A stretch of 16,320 nucleotides of DNA, from NCBI GenBank assembly GCA_023450935.1, contig JAEXGH010000009.1, forward strand, positions 1-16,320. The letters run 5' to 3'. How positions within the stretch are numbered: position 1 is the stretch's first letter; each line of letters opens with the position of its first letter. The translations under genes were made by a program, and so were the position numbers. Source of the DNA: Verrucomicrobiota bacterium (lineage in GTDB: Bacteria > Verrucomicrobiota > Verrucomicrobiia > Opitutales > Intestinicryptomonadaceae). Below are positions 1 through 6,913 of the stretch, in pieces. The notes beneath the pieces were generated by a model. It worked only from the letters and a program-made list of their open reading frames with translations. It searched no databases and was not told the origin of the DNA.

Positions 1-1
1 C

Positions 2-733
2 AAAGACCCCGAATGGGTTGAAGACTACAGAAATTTTGTTGAGCAGCACTTCCCAGAGGGTTGGCAGTTCAGGCTGCGCGGCGGTTTGGAGCTGAAGAAA
101 ACCGACGCGGAGACGTTCTCGGTTTACGCGGCGTTCGATGTCAAAAAGGAGTGGGACGTAAACATTTTTGCGGCAACGGTTTTCTACAACTACGCCACGC
201 AGACCAGCTCTGCGGGAGTCGATTCCAAGACAATCGACAACTACGGCGCGCGCACGACCTACAAACGCTTCTTCAACGAAACAAAAACCTGGTATATTTC
301 GAACTTCCTCAACTACAAAAAAGACCCCATAAAGCAGATTGTCCACGAAATAGACGAGTCTCTCACGTTCGGTTATAGATTCGACTTCAAACGCTACAAT
401 TTGACAATCGACATCGGCCCCGGCCCCGGTGTCAGATACATAGAATCCGCGGTTGACGGTGTCGAAACGGTTGCAACCGTCCTCCTTCAGGAGGACCTCA
501 ACTGGGTTATCTCCAAGACGTTCCGCGCCGAGCAGAATTTTGTTTCAACGCTCGACCTCAATCAGGCAGACAAGTATTCGGTGCTCTTCAAGGCGGCTTT
601 GGTTGCCCATATGACCAAAGTCATGGATTTGGCAATCCGTTATTCGGTTGAATACGACACCATCAGCTCTTCGACAGTCAAAACCGAACAGCGTATGATA
701 ATAGCTTTCGAATTCCCATTTAATTGGAAGTAA
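2..733 (+). CDS. DUF481-like outer-membrane beta-barrel protein, C-terminal part (5' end outside window)
   Basis: The frame is open from base 2, the first complete codon, to the TAA ending at 733, giving 243 residues. The true start is upstream of the window; the first in-window start codon (TTG at 86) is probably internal. The fragment alternates hydrophobic and polar residues in short strands rich in Tyr and Phe. It contains a GYRFDFKRYNLTIDIGPG segment and ends on an aromatic strand, FEFPFNWK, as outer-membrane barrels usually do. The order (Tyr-rich strand, GYR strand, 'GPG..RYIE', then 'LALKY..EYDT' and a final strand) resembles the DUF481 (YdiY-like, salt-induced outer-membrane) family. 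The substrate or role is unknown. It ends 27 bases before mdh, so the two may share a transcript, but no functional link is evident. Confidence 0.7.
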   Translation, partial: KDPEWVEDYRNFVEQHFPEGWQFRLRGGLELKKTDAETFSVYAAFDVKKEWDVNIFAATVFYNYATQTSSAGVDSKTIDNYGARTTYKRFFNETKTWYISNFLNYKKDPIKQIVHEIDESLTFGYRFDFKRYNLTIDIGPGPGVRYIESAVDGVETVATVLLQEDLNWVISKTFRAEQNFVSTLDLNQADKYSVLFKAALVAHMTKVMDLAIRYSVEYDTISSSTVKTEQRMIIAFEFPFNWK

Positions 734-760
734 TCAAACAATTAACAAAACACTAAAAAT

Positions 761-1747
761 ATGAAAACACCAATAAAAGTAGCAATCACTGGCGCAGCTG
801 GCCAGATAGGATATTCACTCTTGTTCCGTATCGCAAGCGGAGCTATGTTCGGCCCCGATCAGCTCGTTGACCTGAGCCTGATCGAAATCGAACCCGGTAT
901 GAAGGCCTTGGCGGGCGTCAAGATGGAGCTTGACGACTGCGCGTTCCCGCTTCTTAACAGCATTGTCACCACTTGCGACTTGGCTGAAGGTTTCCGCGGC
1001 GCAAACTGGGCCATGCTCGTGGGCAGCGTTCCCCGCAAACAGGGCATGGAACGCGGCGATTTGCTCGGCATCAACGGCAAAATCTTCATCGGTCAGGGCA
1101 AGGCGATTCAGGAAAACGCCGCCAGCGACATCAGAGTTTTGGTTGTCGGCAACCCCTGCAACACAAACTGCTGGATTGCCAAGGAAAACGCTCCCGACAT
1201 TCCCGCAAACCGCTGGTTTGCAATGACACGCCTCGACGAAAACAGAGCCAAAGCGCAACTCGCGCAGAAAGCGGGCGTTCACGTTTCCGAAGTTTCCAAT
1301 ATGACGATTTGGGGCAACCACTCATCGACGCAGTATCCCGATTTCTACAACGCCAAAATCGGCGGCAAACCCGCTGTTGACGTTATTCAGGACGAAGCTT
1401 GGCTCAAGGACGAGTTCATTCCCGTCGTCCAGAAGCGCGGTGCGGCAATCATCGCCGCAAGAGGCCTTTCCAGTGCAGCAAGTGCTGCCAACGCCGCAAT
1501 TTCCACAATCAGCTCTTTGACATCTCCCACGAAAGCGGGTGATTGGTTCAGTGTGGCGGTTTGTTCGGACGGCAGCTACGGCACACCCAAAGGCTCGATT
1601 ACTTCGCTGCCCGTCCGTTCAGACGGCAAAAACTGGGAAGTCGTTCAGGGTCTCGATATTAACGAATACTCGAGAGCCAAGATTGACGCCTCCAACGCCG
1701 AATTGCTCGACGAGCAGAAGGCAATTAAGGAAATCTTCTCCAAATAG
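761..1747 (+). CDS. mdh: Malate dehydrogenase (NAD-dependent, cytosolic type)
   Basis: This enzyme interconverts malate and oxaloacetate with NAD(H) in the TCA cycle. The 328-residue protein has the full family length. The dinucleotide-binding loop GAAGQIGY is at residues 11-18, and Glu42 at the end of the second strand fits NAD rather than NADP. The mobile loop carries the substrate arginines Arg92 and Arg98 (PRKQGMER). NPCNTN is at 131-136. The catalytic pair is Asp159 (LDENR) and His187 (WGNHSS), with Arg162 nearby. The sequence matches the cytosolic/Thermus-type MDH subgroup, not the E. coli type. The ATG at 761 has no Shine-Dalgarno sequence; the 27-base leader is A-rich. Codon choice is more biased toward C-ending codons than in downstream genes, consistent with high expression. 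A terminator-like hairpin follows at 1799-1845. Confidence 0.96.
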   Translation: MKTPIKVAITGAAGQIGYSLLFRIASGAMFGPDQLVDLSLIEIEPGMKALAGVKMELDDCAFPLLNSIVTTCDLAEGFRGANWAMLVGSVPRKQGMERGDLLGINGKIFIGQGKAIQENAASDIRVLVVGNPCNTNCWIAKENAPDIPANRWFAMTRLDENRAKAQLAQKAGVHVSEVSNMTIWGNHSSTQYPDFYNAKIGGKPAVDVIQDEAWLKDEFIPVVQKRGAAIIAARGLSSAASAANAAISTISSLTSPTKAGDWFSVAVCSDGSYGTPKGSITSLPVRSDGKNWEVVQGLDINEYSRAKIDASNAELLDEQKAIKEIFSK

Positions 1748-1752
1748 GGGGG

Positions 1753-1894
1753 GACGCAGGTTTGCGGGACTTGCTTGGTTTACAAGCAAGTCTTGCTCGA
1801 AAACTAAAAGGGAGCAGAACTTAAGTTCAGCCCCCTTTTGTTTTCTGCGCGAGCCTTGCTTCTAAATCCAATCCGTTCCCCGCAAACCTGCGTC
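1753..1894. repeat. 142-bp imperfect palindrome (intergenic inverted-repeat element)
   Basis: The outer arms 1753-1768 (GACGCAGGTTTGCGGG) and 1879-1894 are perfect 16-base reverse complements. Moving inward, 1784-1790 pairs with 1855-1861, 1795-1798 with 1851-1854, 1799-1804 with 1840-1845, and 1806-1812 with 1833-1839. The centre is the 12-base palindrome GAACTTAAGTTC at 1817-1828. The two halves therefore align as diverged inverted copies of one sequence. The left half also has its own 10-bp hairpin, GACTTGCTTG at 1768-1777 pairing with 1783-1792. The architecture resembles a small non-autonomous repeat element, but no terminal target duplication was identified. Confidence 0.7.
1799..1845 (+). 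terminator. Terminator-like hairpin downstream of mdh
   Basis: GAAAAC and AAAAGGG (1799-1812, with one bulged T at 1805) pair with CCCTTTT and GTTTTC (1833-1845). Inside, GC pairs with GC between two single mismatches, and GAAC pairs with GTTC around a TTAA loop. The 3' arm supplies a T-rich tail (TTTTGTTTT). It lies 52 bases after the mdh stop and is nearly symmetric, so it could stop transcription from both directions. It forms the core of the larger palindrome. Confidence 0.6.
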
Positions 1895-1965
1895 GGGCAA
1901 CTGGTTCTGTTGCGCGGAGCTTTATTTTTTTAGGTTAGTTTTATGGGCGAAGTTGTGCGTATTTT
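1814..1965. repeat. 152-bp direct repeat, copy 1
   Basis: This copy matches 2011-2162 at a constant offset of 197 bases. I found one mismatch (A at 1937, G at 2134) and no gaps. It contains the right half of the palindromic element plus a further 71 bases with a GCAAC/GTTGC hairpin and a T-rich tract. Copy 1 keeps the left palindrome arm upstream. Confidence 0.9.
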
Positions 1966-2010
1966 CTTTTCTTATTGGTTATTATGTTTATTTCAGGCAG
2001 ATGGTGGAGT

Positions 2011-2162
2011 GCAGAACTTAAGTTCAGCCCCCTTTTGTTTTCTGCGCGAGCCTTGCTTCTAAATCCAATCCGTTCCCCGCAAACCTGCGTCGGGCAACTG
2101 GTTCTGTTGCGCGGAGCTTTATTTTTTTAGGTTGGTTTTATGGGCGAAGTTGTGCGTATTTT
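2011..2162. repeat. 152-bp direct repeat, copy 2 (left palindrome half missing)
   Basis: This copy is identical to 1814-1965 except at 2134. The upstream flank here does not contain the AAAAGGG arm or the 16-base outer arm, so the terminator-like hairpin cannot form fully. The copies are separated by 45 bases of AT-rich unique sequence (1966-2010). Near identity in non-coding DNA points to a recent duplication or ongoing gene conversion. Confidence 0.9.
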
Positions 2163-2201
2163 TAGAAGATCTGCGCAAAACAAAAAAATATAAAAAATTT
2201 G

Positions 2202-2229
2202 TTGACAAAGCAGAAAATATTTTAAGACT
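2202..2229 (+). promoter_or_regulatory. Possible promoter in the AT-rich intergenic stretch
   Basis: A perfect TTGACA lies at 2202-2207 in an A/T-rich stretch. The best -10-like sequence is TAAGAC at 2223-2228, with a 15-base spacer; that match is weak. No gene lies downstream on this strand, so if active it would drive only a short RNA ending near the hairpin at 2291-2320. Confidence 0.25.
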
Positions 2230-2281
2230 TGGCACCATACTGAATTTCTCCGATAGGAGATGGGGTAAATAAATAAAGTAG

Positions 2282-2320
2282 AAAAAAACTGGACGGTAGC
2301 ATTGGGGTATGCTACCGTCC
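2282..2320 (-). terminator. Strong intrinsic terminator of rsmE
   Basis: GGACGGTAGCAT (2291-2302) and ATGCTACCGTCC (2309-2320) form a perfect 12-bp stem with a six-base loop. On the minus strand the stem is followed by AG and a run of seven T (complement of 2282-2290). It sits 37 bases beyond the rsmE stop. On the plus strand the tail is only TTCATTTA, so termination in that direction would be weaker. Confidence 0.85.
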
Positions 2321-2357
2321 TTCATTTATAAATTGCGGTTTTTCTGCTGCGCCGCGG

Positions 2358-3086
2358 CTAAAGGTTCGCAATGAGCGACAGCGTTGCAATCAACGCCGTG
2401 TCGGTGCGCAGCACGCGTTCTCCGAGCGACACAAGAACGTATTGGTTGTCGCGCAGAAGTTGGCGGTCGGCGTTTGTCCAGCCGCGTTCACTCCCGAGGA
2501 CAATGCTTGTGTGGTCGTCTTTCATCGGGTTGTATGTCGAAAAGGCTTCGGCGAAAGACGCTTCGGCTTCGTAGATGTCGGGGGCGAGTTTTGTGTTGTT
2601 GATTTCGTCGGTATCGTCGAGCATTTCCAACGCCCGTTCGAGCGACTCCGCGTATTCGAATTCGGGGATTTGCGTTGCGCAAGCCTGTTCCGCTCCGCGT
2701 TCAAACCATTTCAGGTATTCGCCCGAAGTGTAGAGGCTACTTTTGGCGTAGCCGGCTTCGCCCTTCGACGCGGGGTAGAAAACAAGTTTTTTCACCCCGA
2801 AGCACGCCGATTCAAACAGAAGTCGCTGCGCAATTTGCGGGCGCGCGTATGAAACAGCAATCGAAACGTTCAGTTGGCGCGGAACGGCTATGTTTCTTGC
2901 GGGAGTCAGAATCGCTCCGCCGTCGGGGGTGTATGATATTTTGCATACGTTGAGCGCGCCGTTTATGTGCCCCGCGTAGATTTCGCCGCCTTCGGGTGCG
3001 CGCAGAACTTTTTTAATGTGTTCAAGCTTAGGACTGTCGGGAGAAAGCGTCAACGGAGCGTCTTCGGGAAATAAAATGCAATTCAT
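2358..3086 (-). CDS. rsmE: 16S rRNA (uracil-1498-N3)-methyltransferase
   Basis: RsmE methylates N3 of U1498 in 16S rRNA using S-adenosylmethionine. At 242 residues the protein has normal length. The N-terminal PUA-like part has HIKKVLR at 23-29. The SPOUT-fold part has ARPQIAQRLLFESACFG (81-97), a helix around FERGAEQACA (128-137), and the two cofactor-knot motifs GSERGWTNAD (198-207) and LGERVLRTDTA (221-231). These correspond to the family's usual GPEGG and LG.R.LR.ETA motifs, so catalysis should be retained. The minus-strand ATG has a GGA six bases upstream. It is the only minus-strand gene in the window, is divergent from the acyl carrier protein gene, and has its own terminator, so it is probably transcribed alone. 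Confidence 0.93.
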   Translation of the reverse strand: MNCILFPEDAPLTLSPDSPKLEHIKKVLRAPEGGEIYAGHINGALNVCKISYTPDGGAILTPARNIAVPRQLNVSIAVSYARPQIAQRLLFESACFGVKKLVFYPASKGEAGYAKSSLYTSGEYLKWFERGAEQACATQIPEFEYAESLERALEMLDDTDEINNTKLAPDIYEAEASFAEAFSTYNPMKDDHTSIVLGSERGWTNADRQLLRDNQYVLVSLGERVLRTDTALIATLSLIANL

Positions 3087-3189
3087 TCGTCCAAAGATGG
3101 GCTACATACCGCGCGCGGGCAAATAAAAAATCGCGGCGCGGCGTTTTTTATGGGTTGAAAAAGAGAAATAATTGTGTTTGTATACGGAT
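3087..3189. promoter_or_regulatory. Divergent promoter region between rsmE and the acyl carrier protein gene
   Basis: Both neighbours must start from this 103-bp stretch. It contains a perfect palindrome CCGCGCGCGG (3109-3118) and a hairpin-like A6/GC/T6 structure (3125-3149). A TTGAAA lies at 3155-3160 with TTGTAT 17 bases later, which is a weak plus-strand promoter candidate. No convincing minus-strand promoter could be picked by eye. Confidence 0.4.
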
Positions 3190-3549
3190 ATGAATTCTGA
3201 AAATTTTACAGCGGAACAGGAGGCTTCGTTGCGCGAAGCTCTGAAAAGATGTTCGGCGGAAACCGTCGAAAATGCGGTCGCGTTTAGAAAAACAGGCAAC
3301 AAGGCGCTGCTTGACGGCGTTGTAATAGGCATAATAGAACGTTATACCGAGCCCGAAAAGCGCGAACTCCTACACAAGGGCGACGATTCCGTCGATATGG
3401 TAAAAGACCTCGAATTGGACTCGCTTACAATGGTGGAAATTGTTTTGTGCGTTGAGGACGCCCTCGCAGTGTCAATCGACAACGAAGATGTGCAGCGTTT
3501 GCACACTCTCGGCGACATCAAAGCGTATATCGCAAAGAAGGTCGGTTAA
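3190..3549 (+). CDS. Acyl carrier protein with N-terminal extension
   Basis: The C-terminal part (about residues 45-119) is an acyl carrier domain. ELDSLTMVEI carries Ser78, the site for 4'-phosphopantetheine, and is followed by the usual helix pattern ending in TLGDIKAYI. The first 40 or so residues form an acidic helical extension absent from normal 75-80 residue ACPs. I start at the ATG at 3190 (119 aa); a TTG at 3172 would add six residues but has no better support. The gene stands alone, divergent from rsmE and closed by a terminator. It may serve fatty-acid or lipid A acyl chemistry, or a specialised acyl pathway; the neighbours do not decide. The ACP call is secure, the partner enzymes are unknown. 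Confidence 0.85.
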   Translation: MNSENFTAEQEASLREALKRCSAETVENAVAFRKTGNKALLDGVVIGIIERYTEPEKRELLHKGDDSVDMVKDLELDSLTMVEIVLCVEDALAVSIDNEDVQRLHTLGDIKAYIAKKVG

Positions 3550-3563
3550 TATCGCTTTTATCG

Positions 3564-3608
3564 CGGGGGGAGGTTTGCCGTTTTGCGCGGACGCTCCCCG
3601 TTTTTTTT
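3564..3608 (+). terminator. Intrinsic terminator after the acyl carrier protein gene
   Basis: CGGGG..GAG (from 3564) pairs with CTCCCCG (3594-3600). The loop region can itself form a smaller GCCG/CGG stem. The hairpin is followed directly by eight T (3601-3608). It separates the ACP gene from the ABC operon starting at 3664. Confidence 0.8.
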
Positions 3609-3663
3609 AACGCTGCCGGTTTGTTTCCGATTCGTTCGAAAGCGCGGCGGAATATAGTTTTTT

Positions 3664-4674
3664 ATGCACCCCGAACGGAACATTCCCAATTCTGTAATCG
3701 TCAGGCGTCTTACCAAACAATACGGTTCGGTAAAGGCCATTGACAACGTGTCCTTCCGCATAGGCAGGGGCGAAATTGTCGGTTTTCTCGGGCCGAACGG
3801 CGCGGGAAAAAGCACCACGATGAAAATTATTTCGGGAATAATGCCCGCGTCGTCTGGCAGCGTGGAGATTTGCGGCGTGAGTGTCGCGCTCAATCCCGAC
3901 GAAGCCAAGCGGCATATCGGCTATATGCCCGAAAACAATCCCCTCCCCGAGGATTTGCGCGTTGACGAGTATCTGAAAGTCCGCGCCAAGCTCAAGGGCA
4001 TTCCGCGCTCCGAAGTGGCGAACGCCGTTGAGGAGGTCATGGAGATATGCCAGCTAAACCGCAAGGCGTATCGGAAAATAATAGGGAATTTGTCCAAGGG
4101 GTTTAGGCAGCGCGTGGGCATTGCCGACGCAATTTTGGCCCACCCCGATGTCATCATTATGGACGAACCCACAATCGGGCTTGACCCGCACCAGATTATG
4201 GCCATTCGCGAGCTGATAAATTCGCTGAGGGGAAAGATGAGCGTGATAATAAGCTCGCATATTCTTCCGGAAATAGAGCTTGTTTGCGACAGAGTTATAA
4301 TTATCAATCAGGGGTCGATAGTCGCGAGCGGAACGTCGGAGACTTTGCGCAACGAGTTTATCGGTTCTGACAGGTATTGCGCGGTTTTGCGCATGGACGC
4401 GTCGGCAATGGGCGCGGCGTTGAAAACGTTCGCACCCGACTGCGTGTTGGAGTCCACAAAAGACGCGGGCGGCGGGTTTTTCGAACACACTTTGAAAGCC
4501 CCCGCAAATTCGCATCTGGGGGAACTTCTCATCGGAGAGTTGTCTAAGGATTCGTCGAATATGCTTCGCGAGGTGTCGTTTAAAAGGCCGAGTCTCGAGG
4601 AAATATTCATGGCGGCAACCCGCCGCAGTTGGGAGCAGATTTTGTCTTCGCAAAGTAGGGCTGAAAAACAATGA
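3664..4674 (+). CDS. ABC transporter ATP-binding protein (GldA-like)
   Basis: This cytoplasmic ATPase powers the membrane complex encoded just downstream. Walker A is GPNGAGKST at residues 43-51. The Q-loop region reads GYMPENNPLPEDL (87-99), as in GldA-type proteins. The signature LSKGFRQRVG (143-152) is the variant usual in this subfamily instead of LSGGQ. Walker B VIIMDEP is at 163-169, the D-loop GLDP at 172-175 and the switch His at 199. All catalytic elements are present. The 336-residue length includes a C-terminal extension of about 110 residues past the nucleotide-binding domain. The stop overlaps the permease start by four bases (ATGA), so translation is coupled. GldA names come from Bacteroidetes gliding, but homologues occur in many non-gliding bacteria, so no gliding role is claimed. 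Confidence 0.9.
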   Translation: MHPERNIPNSVIVRRLTKQYGSVKAIDNVSFRIGRGEIVGFLGPNGAGKSTTMKIISGIMPASSGSVEICGVSVALNPDEAKRHIGYMPENNPLPEDLRVDEYLKVRAKLKGIPRSEVANAVEEVMEICQLNRKAYRKIIGNLSKGFRQRVGIADAILAHPDVIIMDEPTIGLDPHQIMAIRELINSLRGKMSVIISSHILPEIELVCDRVIIINQGSIVASGTSETLRNEFIGSDRYCAVLRMDASAMGAALKTFAPDCVLESTKDAGGGFFEHTLKAPANSHLGELLIGELSKDSSNMLREVSFKRPSLEEIFMAATRRSWEQILSSQSRAEKQ

Positions 4675-5435
4675 GGAAATTTATAATACTTTTGCGGCAT
4701 CAAATATGGCTTATGGCGATTTCGTCGTCCACATATTTCGCGGCGTTTCTGTTTTTGGGATTTATGGCGGCGGCGTTTTTGTGGACAATCCACAGCGTAA
4801 GCATTGTGCCGGAGAAGGAGTCGCCCACGGCTCTGTTTTTGAACATATTTTGGCTCCCCGTTCTGTTTATGGTGCCGCTGCTTACAATGCGCAGTATTTC
4901 CGACGAGCTCAGGCGCGGAACGCTTGCGAGTCTTATGTCTACGGCGGTGTCGGCTTGGCAGATTGTGCTTTCCAAGTTTTTGGCGTGCTACATTTTCTAT
5001 GTGTTGCTGTGGCTGCTTACGCTCGTGTATGTAGCCGTTGCGTGCGTGTATCTGCCGCATGTGGGCGCTAGAGACTTTTTCGAGCCTTCGCAGTTGGTGT
5101 CGGGCTACAGCTTCGTTTTTCTGACGGGAGCCGCATACATTTCCATAGGCATATTCGCAAGCTCGCTTACGCGGACTACCCTTGTGGCGGGAATGCTGTC
5201 TTTTGGCATGTTGTTTTTCTTCGTCGTGGGTGCGGGCGTGTTGGAGAGCCTGAACATTTCCGGTGGCGGATTTTCGGGATATCTCGTGCGCGCGTCGGGA
5301 AATTTGCACACATTCAGACAGCTTGAAAATTTCAATAATTCGCTTATCGATACGCGCCCGTTCTTCTTCTACCTCAGCACGGTGGGCGTTTTTTTGGCGA
5401 TAACGTGCCTGATTACGGAGTCCAAAAACAGATAG
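4671..5435 (+). CDS. ABC transporter permease (GldF-like)
   Basis: This 254-residue integral membrane protein is the likely partner of the upstream ATPase. Six hydrophobic segments are visible at about residues 19-39, 55-73, 103-127, 144-163, 170-190 and 230-248. The conserved cytoplasmic segment after the second helix, PLLTMRSISDELRRGTLASL (69-88), matches the 'PLLTMR...E...GT.E.L' motif of the GldF/ABC-2 permease family and probably contacts the ATPase. The start overlaps the ATPase stop. One base separates its stop from the next ATG. The transported substrate cannot be told from sequence. Confidence 0.88.
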   Translation: MRKFIILLRHQIWLMAISSSTYFAAFLFLGFMAAAFLWTIHSVSIVPEKESPTALFLNIFWLPVLFMVPLLTMRSISDELRRGTLASLMSTAVSAWQIVLSKFLACYIFYVLLWLLTLVYVAVACVYLPHVGARDFFEPSQLVSGYSFVFLTGAAYISIGIFASSLTRTTLVAGMLSFGMLFFFVVGAGVLESLNISGGGFSGYLVRASGNLHTFRQLENFNNSLIDTRPFFFYLSTVGVFLAITCLITESKNR

Positions 5436-5436
5436 C

Positions 5437-6906
5437 ATGAACCTCGACGACTTTAAAATTACAACGCGCATACGCAAACTGAATTTGTTTGCGCAGGTGG
5501 TCCTCGGCGTTTCGCTCTACTTGGGGCTAAACTACGTCGCGGCGCGCCACTACGCGCGGTTCGACTTTTCCGAAAGCAGGCGGAATTCGCTTTCGCCGGA
5601 GAGTGTCGCGTATATAAAGAACCTCAAAACGCCGATTGATTTGTATGTTGTGGTGTCCACAAAAAACAGGGCGAATGAAAACATGTCGGTTCTCAACGAC
5701 CTGCGGCTGTTCCTGAACCAGTATGCGTATGAGTCGAAACGGCCGAACAAAATTTCGGTGAAGTTTGTCGACGCAACGCGCGAGAACCTGAAAACGGAAG
5801 ACTTGGTGAAGCGTTTCGGGCAGAATATCGACAACTGCGTGATTGTATCGGGCAAGCTCCGCTACAAAATAATTCCGATTTCCGATTTCTACACGATTGT
5901 GGACAAGTCGAAGAAGGAGTTCAACGGGGAGTCGCTTATGAGTTCGGCGATACTGAGCGTTTCAAGCCCGAAGCAGTCGAAAATCTATTTCACGCGCGGG
6001 CACGGAGAGGCGGATATTTTCGACACAAATCCCATTTCGGGTTTGTCGTCGTTTTCGGCGGTGTTGCAGTCGCAGAACTTCAAGCTTGAGCCGCTCGAAA
6101 TCAACAGGGCCGATTCCGTTCCCTCCGACGCCGACATGCTCGTGATTGCCGCCCCCAACACGCCGTTTTCGGCGTTCGAGGTGGAGCAAATCAGAAAATA
6201 TCTGCTCAAAAGCAACGGGAGAGTCGTGGTGTTCCTCAAAATGGGCGGGTTGCGTGGGCTTGACGAAATCCTCTACGAATGGGGCTTGCGCAGCGACAAT
6301 ATGCTTGTTGTCGATTCGGGCGGCGATTTCAAAAATTCGGACGGAGACTTGATTGCGCGCACCTTCCCCCAGAAATCCCACCCAATCGTAAAGTATTTGA
6401 TAGCTACAGAAATGCCCGTGCAGTTCGGCTCGGCGCGTCCAGTCCGTCCCGATATGGGCGCGCCCGAAGACGCTTTGCTGAAACTTGACTACCTCATTTT
6501 AAGCTCGCCCTCAAGCTGGGCGGAGAAGGCATACGGCGCGGGCGGCTACGCGTTTGACGATTCCACTGACCTCCGCGGGCCTGTCCCCCTTGCAATGGTT
6601 GCAAGCAGAACCGGCAGCAACGAACTTGGGCTTGCTATCCCCGGCGGAAAGCTTGCCGTCTTCGGCGACGAAACTTTTGTGGCAAACAAGTGGTTCAACC
6701 ACTTGGGCAATTCCATTTTGGCAATCAACACTATAAATTGGATGTTCGACGACGGGCGAATGCTAAACATTCCGCCGCGTAAAATGAAGACGTATTCCCT
6801 TACTGTTTCAAGCAACCAGTATTTGGGGTTGGCGTTGCGGCTGTTTGCGCTGCCGTGCGCGATATTGGCGCTGGGAATGACGGTGTCGTTCGTCCGCAGA
6901 AATTGA
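5437..6906 (+). CDS. GldG-like ABC-associated periplasmic-domain protein
   Basis: The 489-residue protein has a transmembrane segment near each end (about 17-35 and 464-484) and a large domain between them that should lie in the periplasm. Just after the first helix it has RFDFSESRRNSLSPES (41-56), the typical opening of the GldG family. An RGHGE motif at 187-191 is followed by the pattern 'VPSDADMLVIAAP...F...E...IRKYL', a DUF4350-like fold common to GldG and IFT52-related domains. GldG partners GldF in ABC complexes of Bacteroidetes and also occurs in Verrucomicrobiota, Planctomycetota and others. The spacing of one base to gldF and seven to the next gene supports one operon. The function is inferred to be substrate handling or a structural part of the transporter. 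Confidence 0.85.
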   Translation: MNLDDFKITTRIRKLNLFAQVVLGVSLYLGLNYVAARHYARFDFSESRRNSLSPESVAYIKNLKTPIDLYVVVSTKNRANENMSVLNDLRLFLNQYAYESKRPNKISVKFVDATRENLKTEDLVKRFGQNIDNCVIVSGKLRYKIIPISDFYTIVDKSKKEFNGESLMSSAILSVSSPKQSKIYFTRGHGEADIFDTNPISGLSSFSAVLQSQNFKLEPLEINRADSVPSDADMLVIAAPNTPFSAFEVEQIRKYLLKSNGRVVVFLKMGGLRGLDEILYEWGLRSDNMLVVDSGGDFKNSDGDLIARTFPQKSHPIVKYLIATEMPVQFGSARPVRPDMGAPEDALLKLDYLILSSPSSWAEKAYGAGGYAFDDSTDLRGPVPLAMVASRTGSNELGLAIPGGKLAVFGDETFVANKWFNHLGNSILAINTINWMFDDGRMLNIPPRKMKTYSLTVSSNQYLGLALRLFALPCAILALGMTVSFVRRN

Positions 6907-6913
6907 GGTTAAT

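Larger units (their letters stand above)
1748..2357. other. 610-bp gene-free gap between convergent mdh and rsmE
   Basis: I find no convincing coding sequence here; the only open frames lie across hairpins or repeats. The gap holds an imperfect palindrome centred near 1823, two copies of a 152-bp direct repeat, an AT-rich stretch (2163-2290) with a TTGACA hexamer, and a strong minus-strand terminator. Because mdh and rsmE converge, no promoter is needed here, so the length itself is unusual in a window this compact. Confidence 0.8.

Noticed and set aside
1814..2162. CRISPR-like repeat pair
   Set aside because: Only two copies exist, each 152 bp, with one 45-bp separator and no cas genes; this is a direct duplication, not an array.
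2229..2247. TTGGCAC resembling a sigma-54 -24 element
   Set aside because: The required GC of the -12 element is absent at the right distance (AA at 2243-2244), and no gene lies downstream on this strand.
2119..2325. Short minus-strand frame near the rsmE terminator
   Set aside because: Its start lies inside the terminator hairpin and it runs into repeat copy 2; it has no ribosome-binding site or recognisable motif.
3172..3189. TTG start for the acyl carrier protein
   Set aside because: It adds only six residues with no ribosome-binding site and falls within a possible promoter.
3664..6906. Gliding motility locus
   Set aside because: Only the GldA/F/G-type ABC components are present. Related complexes occur in non-gliding bacteria, and no other gliding or type IX secretion gene is visible.
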